From positions 3,632,001 through 3,696,000 of the forward strand of contig WPIO01000003.1 in the NCBI GenBank assembly GCA_009760855.2: a stretch of 64,000 bases of DNA, in the 5' to 3' direction. Positions 1 through 13,500 of the stretch are shown one piece after another. The notes below the pieces were generated by a model. The model worked only from the letters and a program-made list of their open reading frames with translations, did no database searches and was not told where the DNA came from. The position numbers were made by a program, and so were the translations under genes. The stretch is from Cristatella mucedo (Eukaryota; Bryozoa; Phylactolaemata; Cristatellidae). How positions within the stretch are numbered: position 1 is the stretch's first letter; each line of letters starts with the position of its first letter.

Positions 1-102
1 ACAAATTCAACTATCTCTGCATTATATACTACTTGTACCCCAACTTGTTGAACCTTGGTAGATCAAGGTACATGTGTTGAGCTTGTTTAGGTGTATTCTT
101 TT

Positions 103-1230
103 TTACTTGTATAATGTAATGTAATGTATCTCCGTCTGTAACTTCACAAAGCCAGAAAGACTATGTGGGTGATACACAGGAGAGTTTTGCATAGCGCACT
201 CAAAGCCTAAACGGCTTTCGGTACGCATTCGGTAGCCAACAGACTTCGTCTCACGCAACAAATACAAATTAGGAAGCATAGCTGAGTCAGGAGAGCAATT
301 GAGGTAGTGAATAGCATGGAGGTAGCAGCTCAGGACCAATGAAACGGATGAGCCATGGTCGGCAGCAGGAGAGTAGTTGTCGTTGCGTATGAATTGTGGA
401 AGCGAGTTCCACAGTCTAGGACCTGCAGAGCTCAAGCTTCTGTCGCCAATGGTCTTTAAGCGGAGGAATGGAACAGCTAATTTATTGTCCATACAGGGCC
501 TGAGGGCGCAAAGAGGCAGCAGTTCAGCTAGGTACAAAGGAGCCAAGCCGTGGCGGGCCTTGTGGGTCAGCATAAGAACTTCTCTCTGTATCCGTTGCTC
601 AGCCGGCATCCACCCTAGCTCTTTTAGCAAAGGTGACACGTGCTCAAACCTCTGGGACTTGAAGACTAGCCTTACAGCCATATTCACATATTCATAGCTA
701 GCTGCAGTGGACTAGTTGCTTTCTTTGGTAGCCAAGCCAAAAGGGAATTACAATAATCAAGCCGAGACAGAACTAAGGAGCTAGTTAAAGCAAGCCACTG
801 TGGAAGACAGCTCCTAATCTTGAATAGGGATCAGACGTGACGGCTAGCTGTAGAAGCAGTCTTCTGAATGAAGGTTTTAAACTGTTGGCAGCTGTCGAAA
901 ACGGCACCTAACTTTCGAGCACGTGGTGATGGTCGCACTACAGCATCACCTATTAGAAGGGCAAAGCCTTTTAATCCAGCCACACGCTTAGGGTGTCCTA
1001 TGAGCAGCAGTTCGATTTTGTCGTCATTTAGTTTCAAGAAATTTTCCGACATCCAGGATCGAATGTCGGCAAGGCAAGCATTCAGTTTCTCAGTTGCTGC
1101 AGCAGACTCCGACGGTTTGAATGACTAAAACAGCTGAGTATCGTCAGCATAAAAGTGATATCCTATTCCATGGGTCTTAATCACGCATACAGCTTCATTT
1201 CGAGTGTAGATTTGTGCCTTGCAAAATCCA
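103..1230 (-). mobile_element. LINE-A (L2/CR1-like) 3' half, degenerate
   Basis: On the minus strand the reverse transcriptase palm motif YADD is visible at 1140-1151 (HGIGYHFYADDTQL). It is followed by NFLKLNDDKIELLLIG and LGAVFD, then the C-terminal thumb block RLVFKSQRFEHVSPLLKELG and GLAPLYLAELL. The 3'UTR ends in a run of TTACA/ATTACAT units near 103-130. Stops and frameshifts make it non-functional. It is 5'-truncated, as expected from target-primed reverse transcription. Confidence 0.85.
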
Positions 1231-1239
1231 TAACTAATG

Positions 1240-2782
1240 CTAATACTTCACGTATCAGAGTGAAATGCAGGCTCTCAGCCCTGCTTCTTTTACATGATTC
1301 TAGAAAAACTTCTGATTTCAGTTGGATAAAGTTTGCTGTAAGAATAAAGGCTCGGTAGCTAATTAGCCCCCTCCCCCAGGTGGCGAAACCCCCCTGCGAA
1401 AGCTTTCTTCTCTTGGCTCAACCCGAGGCTCAGGGGCTAGTGACTGCCCCACATTGCTGGCTGCTGCACACAACAGACAGGAGACAATGCTTGCACAGGC
1501 TTGCCGGCCCCCAACCCTGACAGGGGCGACACCCAGGATTGCTGTGGCTAGCCGGTTACTATTTCTCCAACAGTTGTGCTCCAATAGTTTGTGCGTAAAC
1601 AGCTGAGCTGATTTGAGCTCTAGGCTTTGAGCCCTACGAGATTTACTGCACGTCATGGCCCCAGGTGAAAGTCTGTAACCCTCAGTAGCAAAACAACTTG
1701 TCTATGCTATGGATACGGACTTGTTTTTGTACGGGTGCTCTTTGTTACTGAAGTGTTCTGCTACTACCAGCATACCAGCGCGCATCGGTGCTGCACCTAC
1801 AAGTTGCTAGCAGCGCTAAGTTCCAAGGGACAGGGTTCCTCTACCCGTACTTGTCGGTACACATCGACAGGGAATAGCACCGCTATGAGCGCTGCGTTTA
1901 ACAGCCCAGTTCTGTCCGGGCGTGGATGCTGCTATGACCTGTATGCATCTCTATGTAGACACCAAACCACACCATGCTCGGCACACTCCTCTTTCGACGT
2001 TCAGGTCACACACAGTCAAGGCAGTCGACGACACTACAAAGCATGGCCGACCGATCCTTATCAGGATCCCCATCCACACTATTAATCTTCATCCAGAAGC
2101 AGGATGATGCCTGTTTACCTGCACATGCCACTTGAGCAAAGCGTGCAGGTTCACTGATGCCTGCCGACAACAAATTAAAATCCTGTCAGCGATCCATGTC
2201 CATGAGTTCAGTAGGGGGAGCTAACTCCTAGTAGGAAGGAGTCACTTCTTCACAATATCGAGTAACAGAAGGTGGTCTATGGTGGGTCTGAACGACGAGA
2301 AAGAGTTTTGCCTCGAGATGGAACAATCGCCTACCTCTGGCTACCGGTCGGTCCAGTGCTCTTACCGATTGAGCTTTTGAGAATACTCGACCTCTGGTGT
2401 CCAACATAGGACTACAAATCCTACTCAGCGCAGTGCCGGCACAGCTGGGAAAGATCAAACCGATGGAGGTGGGGGAAAGACCAAGTACGGCCAATTGCTT
2501 GACCACGTGAGAGAGGCGACTGGCACAGTAATCTTTCCAGCGAGCAGGAAAGAAAGATACGATGACTATGCTAATGAACTACTGTTTCAGCAAGATCCAG
2601 GGGGTCTGAGCACAAACTCATTAATAATGCGAGAGGCGTACAACTGATGCGCTCACTGGCAGCTAACAATTCCAAGAGCTTGAGTAAGAAGTGCATTTCC
2701 CAGAGGGAAAAGCTTCTGCAGAGCAGCTGCTGCGCTCTCGGGCCCTTGTGTGCTGGCGCCATCGCGTGCTGCGTAGTCGTAC
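1240..2782. other. No gene recognised (IDH3B final intron or beyond)
   Basis: No ORF with family resemblance was seen. Minus-strand text at 2,300-2,400 has weak tRNA-like boxes (CAATCGGTAAGAGCAC), possibly an old SINE. The missing last IDH3B exon was looked for here and not found. Confidence 0.5.
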
Positions 2783-2938
2783 CTTGCCAGCTTTGATGAC
2801 CTTGTAAACTGCATTTTCGATTTGCTTGCCATACGTCTCTAGATGCATGTGATTAAGCATCTGCGCTGCGGACAGTAGTATGGCCGTGGGGTTGGCTACG
2901 TCGCGTCCCTGGGCATCCGCGAATGAATGTCGAGCACC
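2783..2938 (-). CDS. IDH3B: IDH3B exon, C-terminal ANPTA helix
   Basis: Fifty-two codons lie between TTTTAG and GTACGA. They encode [20 protein letters not shown], then [20 protein letters not shown] and [12 protein letters not shown]. The family continues with a ~20-residue exon (VRT.D.GG.ST..F type). I could not find that exon between here and base 1, so it lies outside the window. Confidence 0.95.
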
Positions 2939-3209
2939 CTAAAATGGTTGGTTCAGAGACCCACTTCAACAGAGCAACCAATGACTCGTCGCCCAGCGAA
3001 CGAAAGCGCTTGATCTGCCTCGAGCAGAGACAAGCAGCCGGCAGAGTTTCATCTCGGACGCCTGCACGGGTCGCATAGCTGCCAGAGCTTGACGTACAGT
3101 ACAGCCTGCTGTCACTAAGGCCCTCATCTCAAGGCCAACTTACGCCAAAGCGCATGCACCATACAAGCATACACGTCTATTGGGGAAGGGGAGAGGGAGA
3201 TGGAGAAAG

Positions 3210-3259
<50 letters not shown>

Positions 3260-3683
3260 AGAGAGGGAGGGGCATACATATTTCTTGAGCACTCACTCAC
3301 CACCTTACAGCACCCCTCACCCCGGACCCTGACTTGGTTTCACCTTGCCAAGTCAGACATTTACCTATACATCCAAGATCTTTGTTTAATTAAAGTTCCA
3401 ATGCGCGAAGTCCATTAAATGTTATCAGCAACATAACTGCCCGGACATGACAAATTCTTTCTCCGCTCCACATGGTTTCTTCCTGAGATTTAGGGCTCTC
3501 ATACAAATATTTTCTTACCATTATCATTAGTATTATTACACACCTAGCAGGCCACACACGACGGTCAATCAGAGCCCCGCGGCCAGTCTTGACTGTAAAC
3601 AAGTCCTTCCTCATTCGATTGCACACAAACCATGGATGGGCACAGTTTCTCAAGTGCTGGATTTGGCCTCTTTCCGTGTCTCC

Positions 3684-3767
<84 letters not shown>

Positions 3768-4564
3768 TCTCTCTCGCCCTCCCTCCCAGCTATGCCAGAC
3801 CCGAAGGTGCTTACCCCTCTTTGTTTCTAAACATCTGTTAGTGTACGCAGTGAACACCACATTGGTCTCGACATCTAGGAATTTGGCCAATCATTTCCTA
3901 CAGCTGAAGGCACTGTGGTAGCTCCCACATAGCAGGACATACACATACAAAGCATAATGGCAACTTTCTATGCTTACTATTGCTCAGCTCTTAACCAAAA
4001 GCTGAGCAGATTGCAAAATAAGCTTCTACTGCTGCGACCCCTGCCGATTCCGGTGCTGGCTGCTGCTCCCTGCTGCCGATGCTGCTACTGCTGAGCACTG
4101 ATCAAAAGCAGGGCCTACTCCTCCTAACTCAGCTAGCCAATCACTTACAGGTTCGAAAAACGCAACGTCCCGACCGTATGTTGCACCAGGGACGACTCCA
4201 GCCCCTCCGACTAAAGAGGCTGAGACGTTGTCGACGATGCTGCCATACAAATTAGGCATCACCATCACATCGAATTGATGAGGATTGGAGACCAGCTGAA
4301 ACGGGTTAAACCATGACGCTCTTGCCTGCACGGCATTGAAGATCTACATGCTTCCAACAAGTGTAGACGAGATAGGGGGCCATAGGCAGCGCCCTGCCCT
4401 GCAGTGGCATGACAAAAGCAAGTCTAACTGTTTTCCGAAAGCTCGTGAGCGGTTTGTGTGGCATCTTTGCTACAACACCATATCCAGCACTATTCAAACA
4501 GCCAACGCTATGACAGTGGTGTCGCCGGCAGCACAAGCAACGGCAGTGAGGCAGCAGTAGCAGC

Positions 4565-4595
<31 letters not shown>

Positions 4596-7500
4596 TGAGC
4601 ACCAACGTGACTGGGCCATGAAGGGCGTGTGAGCAAGGTGTTAACAAGCGCACCTGCATGCACGTATTATCAACAATCATAGATTCAAATTTGATGGATG
4701 GATATAGTTCGGATATTTCTCTGCAGCTTTCCAGAAAGAGACCATCGGAGAGCTTCCTACAAAATAAAAACCATGGGCAAGTCTCGTAGAAGCCACCGGA
4801 GGTGCCACCGAGGGCTCGAGACTGCGCGTACCGAGGTGCAAATGCTTGAGAAACGAGGGGGGTGTTTGGCCTCGTTTTAAATGTCGTCATGTGATCTCGT
4901 GAGGTCGGCTAGTCGGATGGGAGATGCAGGCTAAGGGATATGAGCGCACGAACTGAAGGTACAGCCTCCAAAGGATTTGAGGTTTGCTTTAGACGTAGAG
5001 TCAAATAAGCAGAGTCGCAGGAGCAGCAGGTATGATGAGAGGCCTTATTAGGAAGTATTTCAGATAGGTAGGCTGAAGCAAGAGAATGAAGAGATCTAAA
5101 AGTAAATGACAGATCCCTGAAGTCCATACATCTACCGGGGAGCTGGTGCAGATCGGTGAGAAGCGGTGTAATGTGGGGTTGCTAACAATGTCTGCTTATA
5201 ATAATAATAAACATATATATAACAATAATACTAAAAAACATTTTTATAGTGCCAAAGACAATTACATCTCTTTTGTGCATTTTACATATGCTGGAAAGGA
5301 AGGTTATGCCTGGTGACATTGTGCACGTTATCATTAACCGATTGGCATGCTTGGTTTTCAGCATAGGTAGAATGCTTGAAAAGTGATATGCTACATTAAT
5401 GTTTGATTATAATCATTATTATTAGAAACCCACACAGATCTAAGCGAATGCGCCCATGGCGGAGCAGAAATGTGTGCCGCTAGCAATTAAACCTCGAGTT
5501 CAGTCAAATGCATTGCGCTTGAGCCTTCCACTGCACGAGGAATCAAAGGGGAAGCAATGGTAGGCTACATCGGCAGCCTCACGAGTACAGCAAAGCCAAA
5601 AACCCCAACCGCCCGAGGGAGGGCCACGGCAACTAGCACTCCACATGAGAATTAGGATAACACATAATGAGCCCCTAGTGAAGGGGGAGGGAGGGGAAAA
5701 AGAATTTCGAAAGAAAATCGGTCTCAAGAAGCAGCATGCAACTACTCAAGCACCCCAAGCCCTTCCACTTACATTATGTTGGCTTTGTGCACAGCAGTGA
5801 CTTTTTTACGCCCATACTTGGTGGCATAATCAAATGCAAACTTTGCGATTTTTCTCGATTTCTCTGCTGTAACAACCTTCAGGCTCTCGACGACTCCAGG
5901 TACACTCTAAAAAGCACCAAAGGCTCGGAGCAAAGATTGGAACGAATCGCAGCAGCTTTGTCTACAGCATAGACTGGAAGCTAGACAGACACACCTGAAA
6001 TAAGGTCCTCATCTGCTTGAATCACTTAGCGAAAAAGGACAGCAACTACCACACGGTGCACGATGCTGAACAAAGTCTGCTTCCTCCTCCTCCTCAGAGA
6101 CTCACTGACATTGCTAGAGCTTTCTATACATATATACTGTACATACACTCAAACGAAAAAGTATTTGGACGACTGAGGCAGCTGCCAAGACGTCCCCTAC
6201 TCACCGGCATGACGAGCAAACATTGAACGTTGGTGTAACCAAAAGTATGGAATCCGGGTGAAATGAGAAAAAGCAACATGTTCTTGAAATTATCAAATAT
6301 CTTAATTTATTGTGCTAATGTGGCATTGCACCTCCCTTATTTGCAAGGATCCATCAGACTCGCCCGGGCATAGATAGAGCTGATCAACTGCTAACAAACA
6401 TGGACCATTATACTACACCAAGTTTATTTCAAGTAAGCAAAAAGCACATCAATAGTCGTGACGGCCAGCTGCCGTACTCGTAGCTCGACTTCATCCCACA
6501 AATGCTCGATTTGGTAAAGGTCATTAGACTGACTTGGCCAGTACATAACCGTCGTGGGAGAGTAATCGAATTCGGTTGTTAAAAATATTTAACTTTTGAC
6601 GGCATTGTGCTAAGGAACGTTATCGTGCTGATAAATATAATCCAGTCCACAAAGTGACATCGCACTTGGGAGTCCTACGTTTTGATGGAGGCTTAAATAT
6701 ACGTTTTGGTTCGTGATGCCTGCTGCAATTCAATTCAATAAGCTCGATTAAGCACGGCTCCTTAATTCGCCGAAGTCTAGTTGTAAATATTCCCGAATCT
6801 CCGATTTGGCAGAGCAACCTGGCAATTCAGCTCGCACAAACTGAATTACTTGAGTGTTGCATGCTTTGTACCCTTCCAGATCGAACGTATGCAGTGCAGG
6901 GCTCCGACGCCATTTCTGCTAAAGCACCTGCATACCATGACAACTTCTCCACCAAATTTGACCGTAGGCTGCAGGCAATTGGGTGAGCAGGGTTCGTGGG
7001 GTCACCGATGCTTAAAGACTTCTTTTGCAGTTCCAAAAGAGAGTGAATTTGCTTTCCTAACTCCATACAACTCTGCCCGATCGTCATCAGCTCGGTGGAT
7101 TAGAGCCTTGACCCACTGTAAACAACTTACCATATTCTTTGCCGACAGAAGAGGTTTTATTTGCAATTCGAGAATGCAGACCAGCCTCATCACCTTCTGA
7201 CAGTGTCACCGCTAACTTGCTTGCCCGAAGAAGCATGAAGACTTTTAAGCTAAGCTTTCGCCAAAAGCCAACCGGTCCTTTAATGCCTCCAACTTTAGGA
7301 TGGCGTTTTCCTGCCTAGTGGTAGCAGGGGGTGCCGACAGTGCAGCATTTTATAGGCTGCCGGTCTTCTTTATCTTCTTCACGTTCTACGAAACCGTACT
7401 CTTCGGAATTGATAAAGTAGCAGCAATTTGACCATACGAGTGTCCATCCTCGTATAGTGCCATGATTTACCCCTCACGAAGTTCGACAGTTCAGCGACCT

Positions 7501-10500
7501 TTGGCATGACTGGTGGGCTTTTCCCCGGGCGAAATAAGTAATCCTAAATGTGCTCTCTGTACAGTTCCAGTTCGTGCACAGCCACACGGTTCCAGCATGA
7601 ACTGATGAGTGGGTCGTTTCTCGAGGCTCTGTTCTGGTCAAAACAGCCCTTTTTAAAGGAGTTTAAAGGGTTTGTGGCTAATTTGGGGCATTTTGTCCAT
7701 AAGTTGCCAATTATCATGGCAATCCGTGCTTGGGCACCCAGCAATTAGCACAGAGAATCAGCATCCCAGCTCCAGTCAAGTTGGGAGCTAGGAAAAGAGG
7801 AAAAGATGGTCATTGCGCAAATCTAGACAGTGTTTTGAATTTAAGTGCATGTGTGTGTGTATATATATATATATATTTGTTAAAGATATATATATATATC
7901 TACATCTCACAAAGTGGCAAGGGACGACTGTACACACGTACACACACACACACACACACACATTATCGAGAATTTTTTTTAACTAGTATATATACATTAG
8001 ACGGTGGTGCCCTGTCCTGCCGGGGTCGCGGGTGCTACCCGGGCCTCCCGGTTCAGGAACAGGGACAACACGGCTTCCGAGCTGGTAAAGGTGTCGGAGA
8101 GGCAGTGCCACCTTATAGCCATCCTCTCCAAGCATGGGATGCCGAGGTCGGCCAGGCAAGGCAAGCTTCATTGTTTGGCCACCAGCTGCCGAGAGCCCCG
8201 ACCACAAAGGGCCTCACCACTGCCAACCGGTGGCCAGCGGTCAGGAAAGACCGGGCGATGGCTGCATATTTATCGGTCTTGCTCCGGGCTGCCATAATAA
8301 GAGCATTTTCACTGCTGCTGTCGAACGGCACCGTCACATCCACAATTACTAAATCAGCGCCGTTGTCGATGACCAGGTCCGGCTTGAGAGCCAGACCACT
8401 GGCAAGCGGGAGAGCGCGGCCTGCCGACATGCTGTTGAGCGCGGTGGCCGGAAGAGCTCTGATTCAGTGAGAATATATAATATATATAATTCATTTATAT
8501 AGCGCCCTATGAGAACTTAATCTCTATTCAGGCGCTTCATATATGCCTCGGGGGCTCGAGCCCACGACCTCAGCCGGACCTTGGTCAGGGGTGAGCACCT
8601 TAACCGCTGGACCAAACCAGTTTGTGTCGGGCCACCACAGTGGCTCATCACGTGGCAAACGGTCTGTCTCCGTGCGGCATAGGTGGCAGCTGGTAACCGT
8701 CCCAGTATACACGTACAGTCGTCCCTTGCCACTTTATGGTTCGACTTTTGCAGCTAACCGCTGGACCAAACCAGTTTGTGTCGGGCCACCACAGTGGCTC
8801 ATCACGTGGCAAACGGTCTCTGTCTCCGTGCGGCATAGGTGGCAGCTGGTAACCGTCCCAGTATACACGTACAGTCGTCCCTTGCCACTTTATGGTTCGA
8901 CTTTTGCAGCTTCACTCTATCGAGTTTTTTCAAATATATTCATTAAAATGTTGATTGATATAGTGAAAATGATACAATGCGAGCTCGGTCGTCTGAGTCA
9001 ATCATACACCCCCGTCATAAAATTAAAATTACTGTACAAACGGACTGTAGACAGTACACCACCTGACCGGTCTCCTACTGAAGTCGTGCCTTAAGAGGAG
9101 CAGTAACCTTGTCCTTCTTTGCTGTGTAGTACATCTCTTCATCTTTATCGCTTTATCTGCATTGCAATGGTTGAGGTCCTATCTCAGTGGGAGATTCCAG
9201 AGAATTGATGTGAATGGACAAAGATCATTAGAGGAACCTCTAAAGTATGGGGTACCTTAAGCTTCTGTGCTTGGTCTGTTATTTTCACGGTTTATACTCT
9301 TCCTTTTACCGATGCGATTGCCAAGCACAATCTAGGCTTTCACTTCAATGCGAATGACACTCAGTTGCACCTTTGCTTTGATCCCATCCCACCCCTCCAG
9401 CATGACGAATTCTCTCAACTTCCTTGCTGCATGTATTGATGACATCCACACCTGGATGGCAGCATGATATTACTCACCATTCAATTGCATTTCCCTTTGC
9501 AGCAAATGTAAAGCGCCTAGAAAGAGATTGAGTTCTCCGAGGGCGCTTTATCAAGTGCATTATTATTATAGCAAATTTCCTTAAATTTAATGATAAAACC
9601 AACTTACTAGTTATGGGCAAGCCAAATGTGATTCAGAAATTGGAAAGGCTGCAGCTCAAAATTGGCTCTGCCAATATCATCTCCTGTTGAATCTGCACAA
9701 AATCTAGGTGTCATGCTCCAAAGTGACCTTTTGTTAGACGACCACATCAGCTCCACAGTCAAGTCTGCCTACTTTCAGCTACATAACATTGCTAAAATTC
9801 GGGCTTGTTTAGATAAGGATACCACGTCTAAGTTGGTCCATGCATTTGTGACATCCCGTCTTGACTTCTGTAACTTACTGCTTGCTGGCCTACCGGCATG
9901 TGCAATCAGACGATTACGGATGGTGCAAAACTCTGCAGCTAGGCTTGTCTGTCGTGAGCATCGCAGTTACCACATCACACCACTTCTCGCCGACCTGCAC
10001 TGGCTACCAGTCAAGCAACAGATCGACTTCAAGATTTTGTGGCTCACTTTTAGGTCATTTCATTCTTTGGCTCCAGCCTATCTCTCAGATGTACTCCACG
10101 ACTAGGCCAAGCATCGTACCACATACTTTTCGGAATCCAACACTCTACAAATACCTCGTATAAACCTCAAATCCTTTGGAGACCGTGCATTTAGTTCATA
10201 TGCTCCCAAAGCCTGGAACTCCCTCCCGACCTGCGTCAGAACATCCCCTGACCTGACCACATTTAGAAAGAGCTTAAAAGCACACCTATTTAGGACAGCA
10301 TTAGTATGTCCCTGTGATTCGTCTTTCATGTGCTTATGTGTGCTGACACTGTGCATGCTGCCACTAACCACACTTGCATGCTGACCCTGTGATGTCACCC
10401 CTAACCATGTTATTCTTGTTGTTTATTGAGCATGCTACTACTAACCATCCAATCATGCTTCCTTTGCAGCAAATGTAAAGCGCCTAGAAAGAGATTTCTC

Positions 10501-13500
10501 TAACGGCACTATATCAAGTGTTATTACTATTATTATTATTATCATAATCGAACAAGTTGCACTATTTTCATAGGTTAGTGGTTGTGTACAAGAACTGTGT
10601 AATTAAATTTACATATTCATGACGTATAATGCCTTATTTTCTCTTAACATATTGGGTTATGCGAGTGTAATGGTGACTAAAGGGGTGTTATTTCAAGCTC
10701 TCAGATGTGCGTTTATGCCTTGCGGCAGCGCTGATGTTGAGTGACCTTTTTCTACGTGCAACTACTCACTGGCCGAACGCAGAAAATCTCCATCAGAAAA
10801 CACAAGTGCCTTTAAAGTTTATAAAGTACAAATCGCTATAAGATAATGTTTTATATGTCCTCAATGTACTCTGTAGATGAACAACTTTCTGTTCTGTGAT
10901 GAGATTCCGGTTGATGTTAGTTGTATATTGAATTAAAACGTTCTTGGGCATTATTTTTGAGATTATCAAAGTTTCTACTGAATTTAATTAGTAGCATGTG
11001 AATTTTACAGTGCAAAACTCAACGACGATCATTTCACAGATTAATGAATGTTTGCTCAGAATTTAGCCTTCTAGGCACAGATTTTGGTTTTTTGCAGATT
11101 AGTTTTGTTTACGCTGAGTTTAAAAAGATTTCACCTATTTCCCACTGATGTTTACCTTTTTACTGTAGAATTAGGCCTAAGTCTTGTGCAGATTTTAGCC
11201 CACCCCCCAAGATTCCTAGCTGGCCCTAGTCTTCAGTCTGCCACTCAGTACAAGGGTACCAGACCATTTGGCCTATAGGAAAGTGCCCTCTCTGCACCGG
11301 TGGCAATTGTTATTATGCATTGGCTTGCTCTGATCTCTACCAGTGCTCTTTCATCCGACTTGTGCAACCAACCAGGAGGAGAACACAAAGATATCACGAG
11401 CTCACAGAACAATCAATGGAAATAGTCCAACTAACAATTAAGCAACGGCAGTGGCAGCAGCAGCAAGCATCTCGAAGCAGTGGCAGCAGCAGCAGCAAGC
11501 AGCTGCTGCTGCCACTGCTCCGAGATGCACATTGGCATCTACTGTGCCGAGCCAGTTCGATTGCAAAGGTGGATGCTACCCACGAGTCTCGTTAGCAGCA
11601 GTTTACAGTCTCTGTACACTGACCTGGCCACCTGCCCATCCATCTTCTGCGACTACAGCCTCAGGTCGGAAGTGGGCTTGGAAATTCCCGATAGCATAGC
11701 TCGCCGTAGGAGTAGCCGAGCCAGACGCTGCCTCGCTGGCTTGGGGCCTCACGAGACGGCTCACGTTAGGGTATTGCGACAAACACATCAAACAAATTAT
11801 ACCTTTATTGTTTCACTGCCAAGACTCGGCCAGTACGACGGACGAAAAATGCCTGCATAGCGTGCTGCCCAGCACACAGAGAGCAGCAGACGACCTTCTC
11901 TTCCTGGCGCCACAGGAGCAGCACAACCTGGGCCAGCCCGAAGCACTGCTAGTACAGCAGCAGCAGACCAACTTGCTGCATGTCACACCCACTCGTCTTG
12001 TAGAGCAGCTAGGCAATTAGTGATGGCTGTTCGATGGCCGAACGGTTCGATTGCTTGGCTCCGAGCAGTAGAGCAATGCTACAGCTCTACTGCTGACTTC
12101 TGTCACTTTCACTGCACAGTAGGAAGAGGGGTTGGAGATGTGTAGACTACCTGCCTAGCAGTTGCTCTACGACCTTTTGCTGGCCCTAGCCGCTTTGGTC
12201 CAGCGGTTAAGGTGCTTGCTCCGACCAAGGTCTGGCTGAGGTCGTGGGCTCGAGCCCCGAGGCATAAGTGAAGCGCCTGAATAGTGCGATTACGTTCTCT
12301 TAAGGTGCTATGCAAATGAATTGTTGTTTTTTTAGCCTGTCGGCTCAATTTGTGGCAGTGGTGCCTCCCGAGGCCCTTACCGGTCAGAGAAAACTCGAAC
12401 TGCTTGATTCCTCGCAGTTTTCTGAGCTCAAATGTGCCGGCGTGTCTTTGCTCGTCGATATCACCATAATAATGCACCGAAGCCCAACATAGTTAGACTC
12501 TCATTACTGATCGCCTAGTGAGCCGGGTGTCTTGACCCATCTAGAGCGGACTCCATAACATCATCAGAGGGAGGAGTATCGAGGATCATAGCACCGAACA
12601 GGAAGTAGGCATTGCTAAGAGCGGGAGCAGCGGCAAGGCCGGTGGCTCGAGCCGAGGTGGAGGCTCACTCACCTCGTGCTCCAGATGCGTGTACTCGCCC
12701 TCGGTTTGCTCCCTGATAACGATGAAGTCCAAGTTGCTGTAGCGCGTGGTCAGGCCTGGCAAGCTCCTCACCAGCACCACATTGGCAAATGCATCCAGGT
12801 TCTTTCTAAAGGAAGCCAAACGACGTAATAACTTGATGGCAGCTAGCGTACGAACACAATAACACATCGTTCGAGCAGCGTGGGATAGCTTGAGCCTGCC
12901 TTGTTAGGAAACAGAGCTCTGGCGTTAATCCAAATCCCGGTGCAGAGTCCTCATTTAGTTGCAGCAAGTTCACTGACAAACTGTAGCTATCATTAGAGAG
13001 AATCTTGACATGGCGGTTCTCATGTGAGTTCAAAACGATCTGCAGATTATTTGAGTAAGCTGTAAACATGAGAGGCTTTCTGCATGACAGTGGCACAATG
13101 AATTTGTGCCATGGAGAGATCCCATATGATTTCCCTTGCACTGTATTAGCTGATATTTACACTTAAATGGCAGCAAGCATTCTCAAATTGACTTACGATC
13201 AAACAGCTTACTAACTATGGCAAAACCTAATGCTAGTCAGATATTGGAAACCTCAAACCTAAAAATAGACTCAGCGGCATATCTTCTGTAGCATCTGCAA
13301 GCAATGTGAGTGTCTTGCTCTAAAGTGACCTCTCACTAAATGACCACATCACGTCCACAGTCAAGTCGGCCTACATTCAGCGATGCACCATTGCAAAAAT
13401 TCGAGCATGCTTAGTTAGACAGGGATCCCTCGTCAGAGCTGGTCAGTGCATCTGTGACATCCTGTCTCTCGACTTCTATAGCTCGTCGTTCGCATGTCTT

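Noticed and set aside
2461-2500. Possible last IDH3B exon (minus strand VLGLSPTSIGLI)
   Set aside because: It only faintly resembles the D.GG.ST..F ending, has no suitable acceptor and lacks the paired glycines.
3632-3841. Long Ser/Leu- or Arg/Glu-repeat open frames over CT/GA tracts (also at 26.5, 27.0, 35.1, 58.6 and 62.8 kb)
   Set aside because: They are translations of dinucleotide microsatellites; all frames of such tracts are open. No flanking coding signal.
4026-4148. Extension of the IDH3B exon to the in-frame stop near 4,026
   Set aside because: The GTAAGT donor at 4,148 and the in-phase next exon (GARHSF…) show that the extension is intron.
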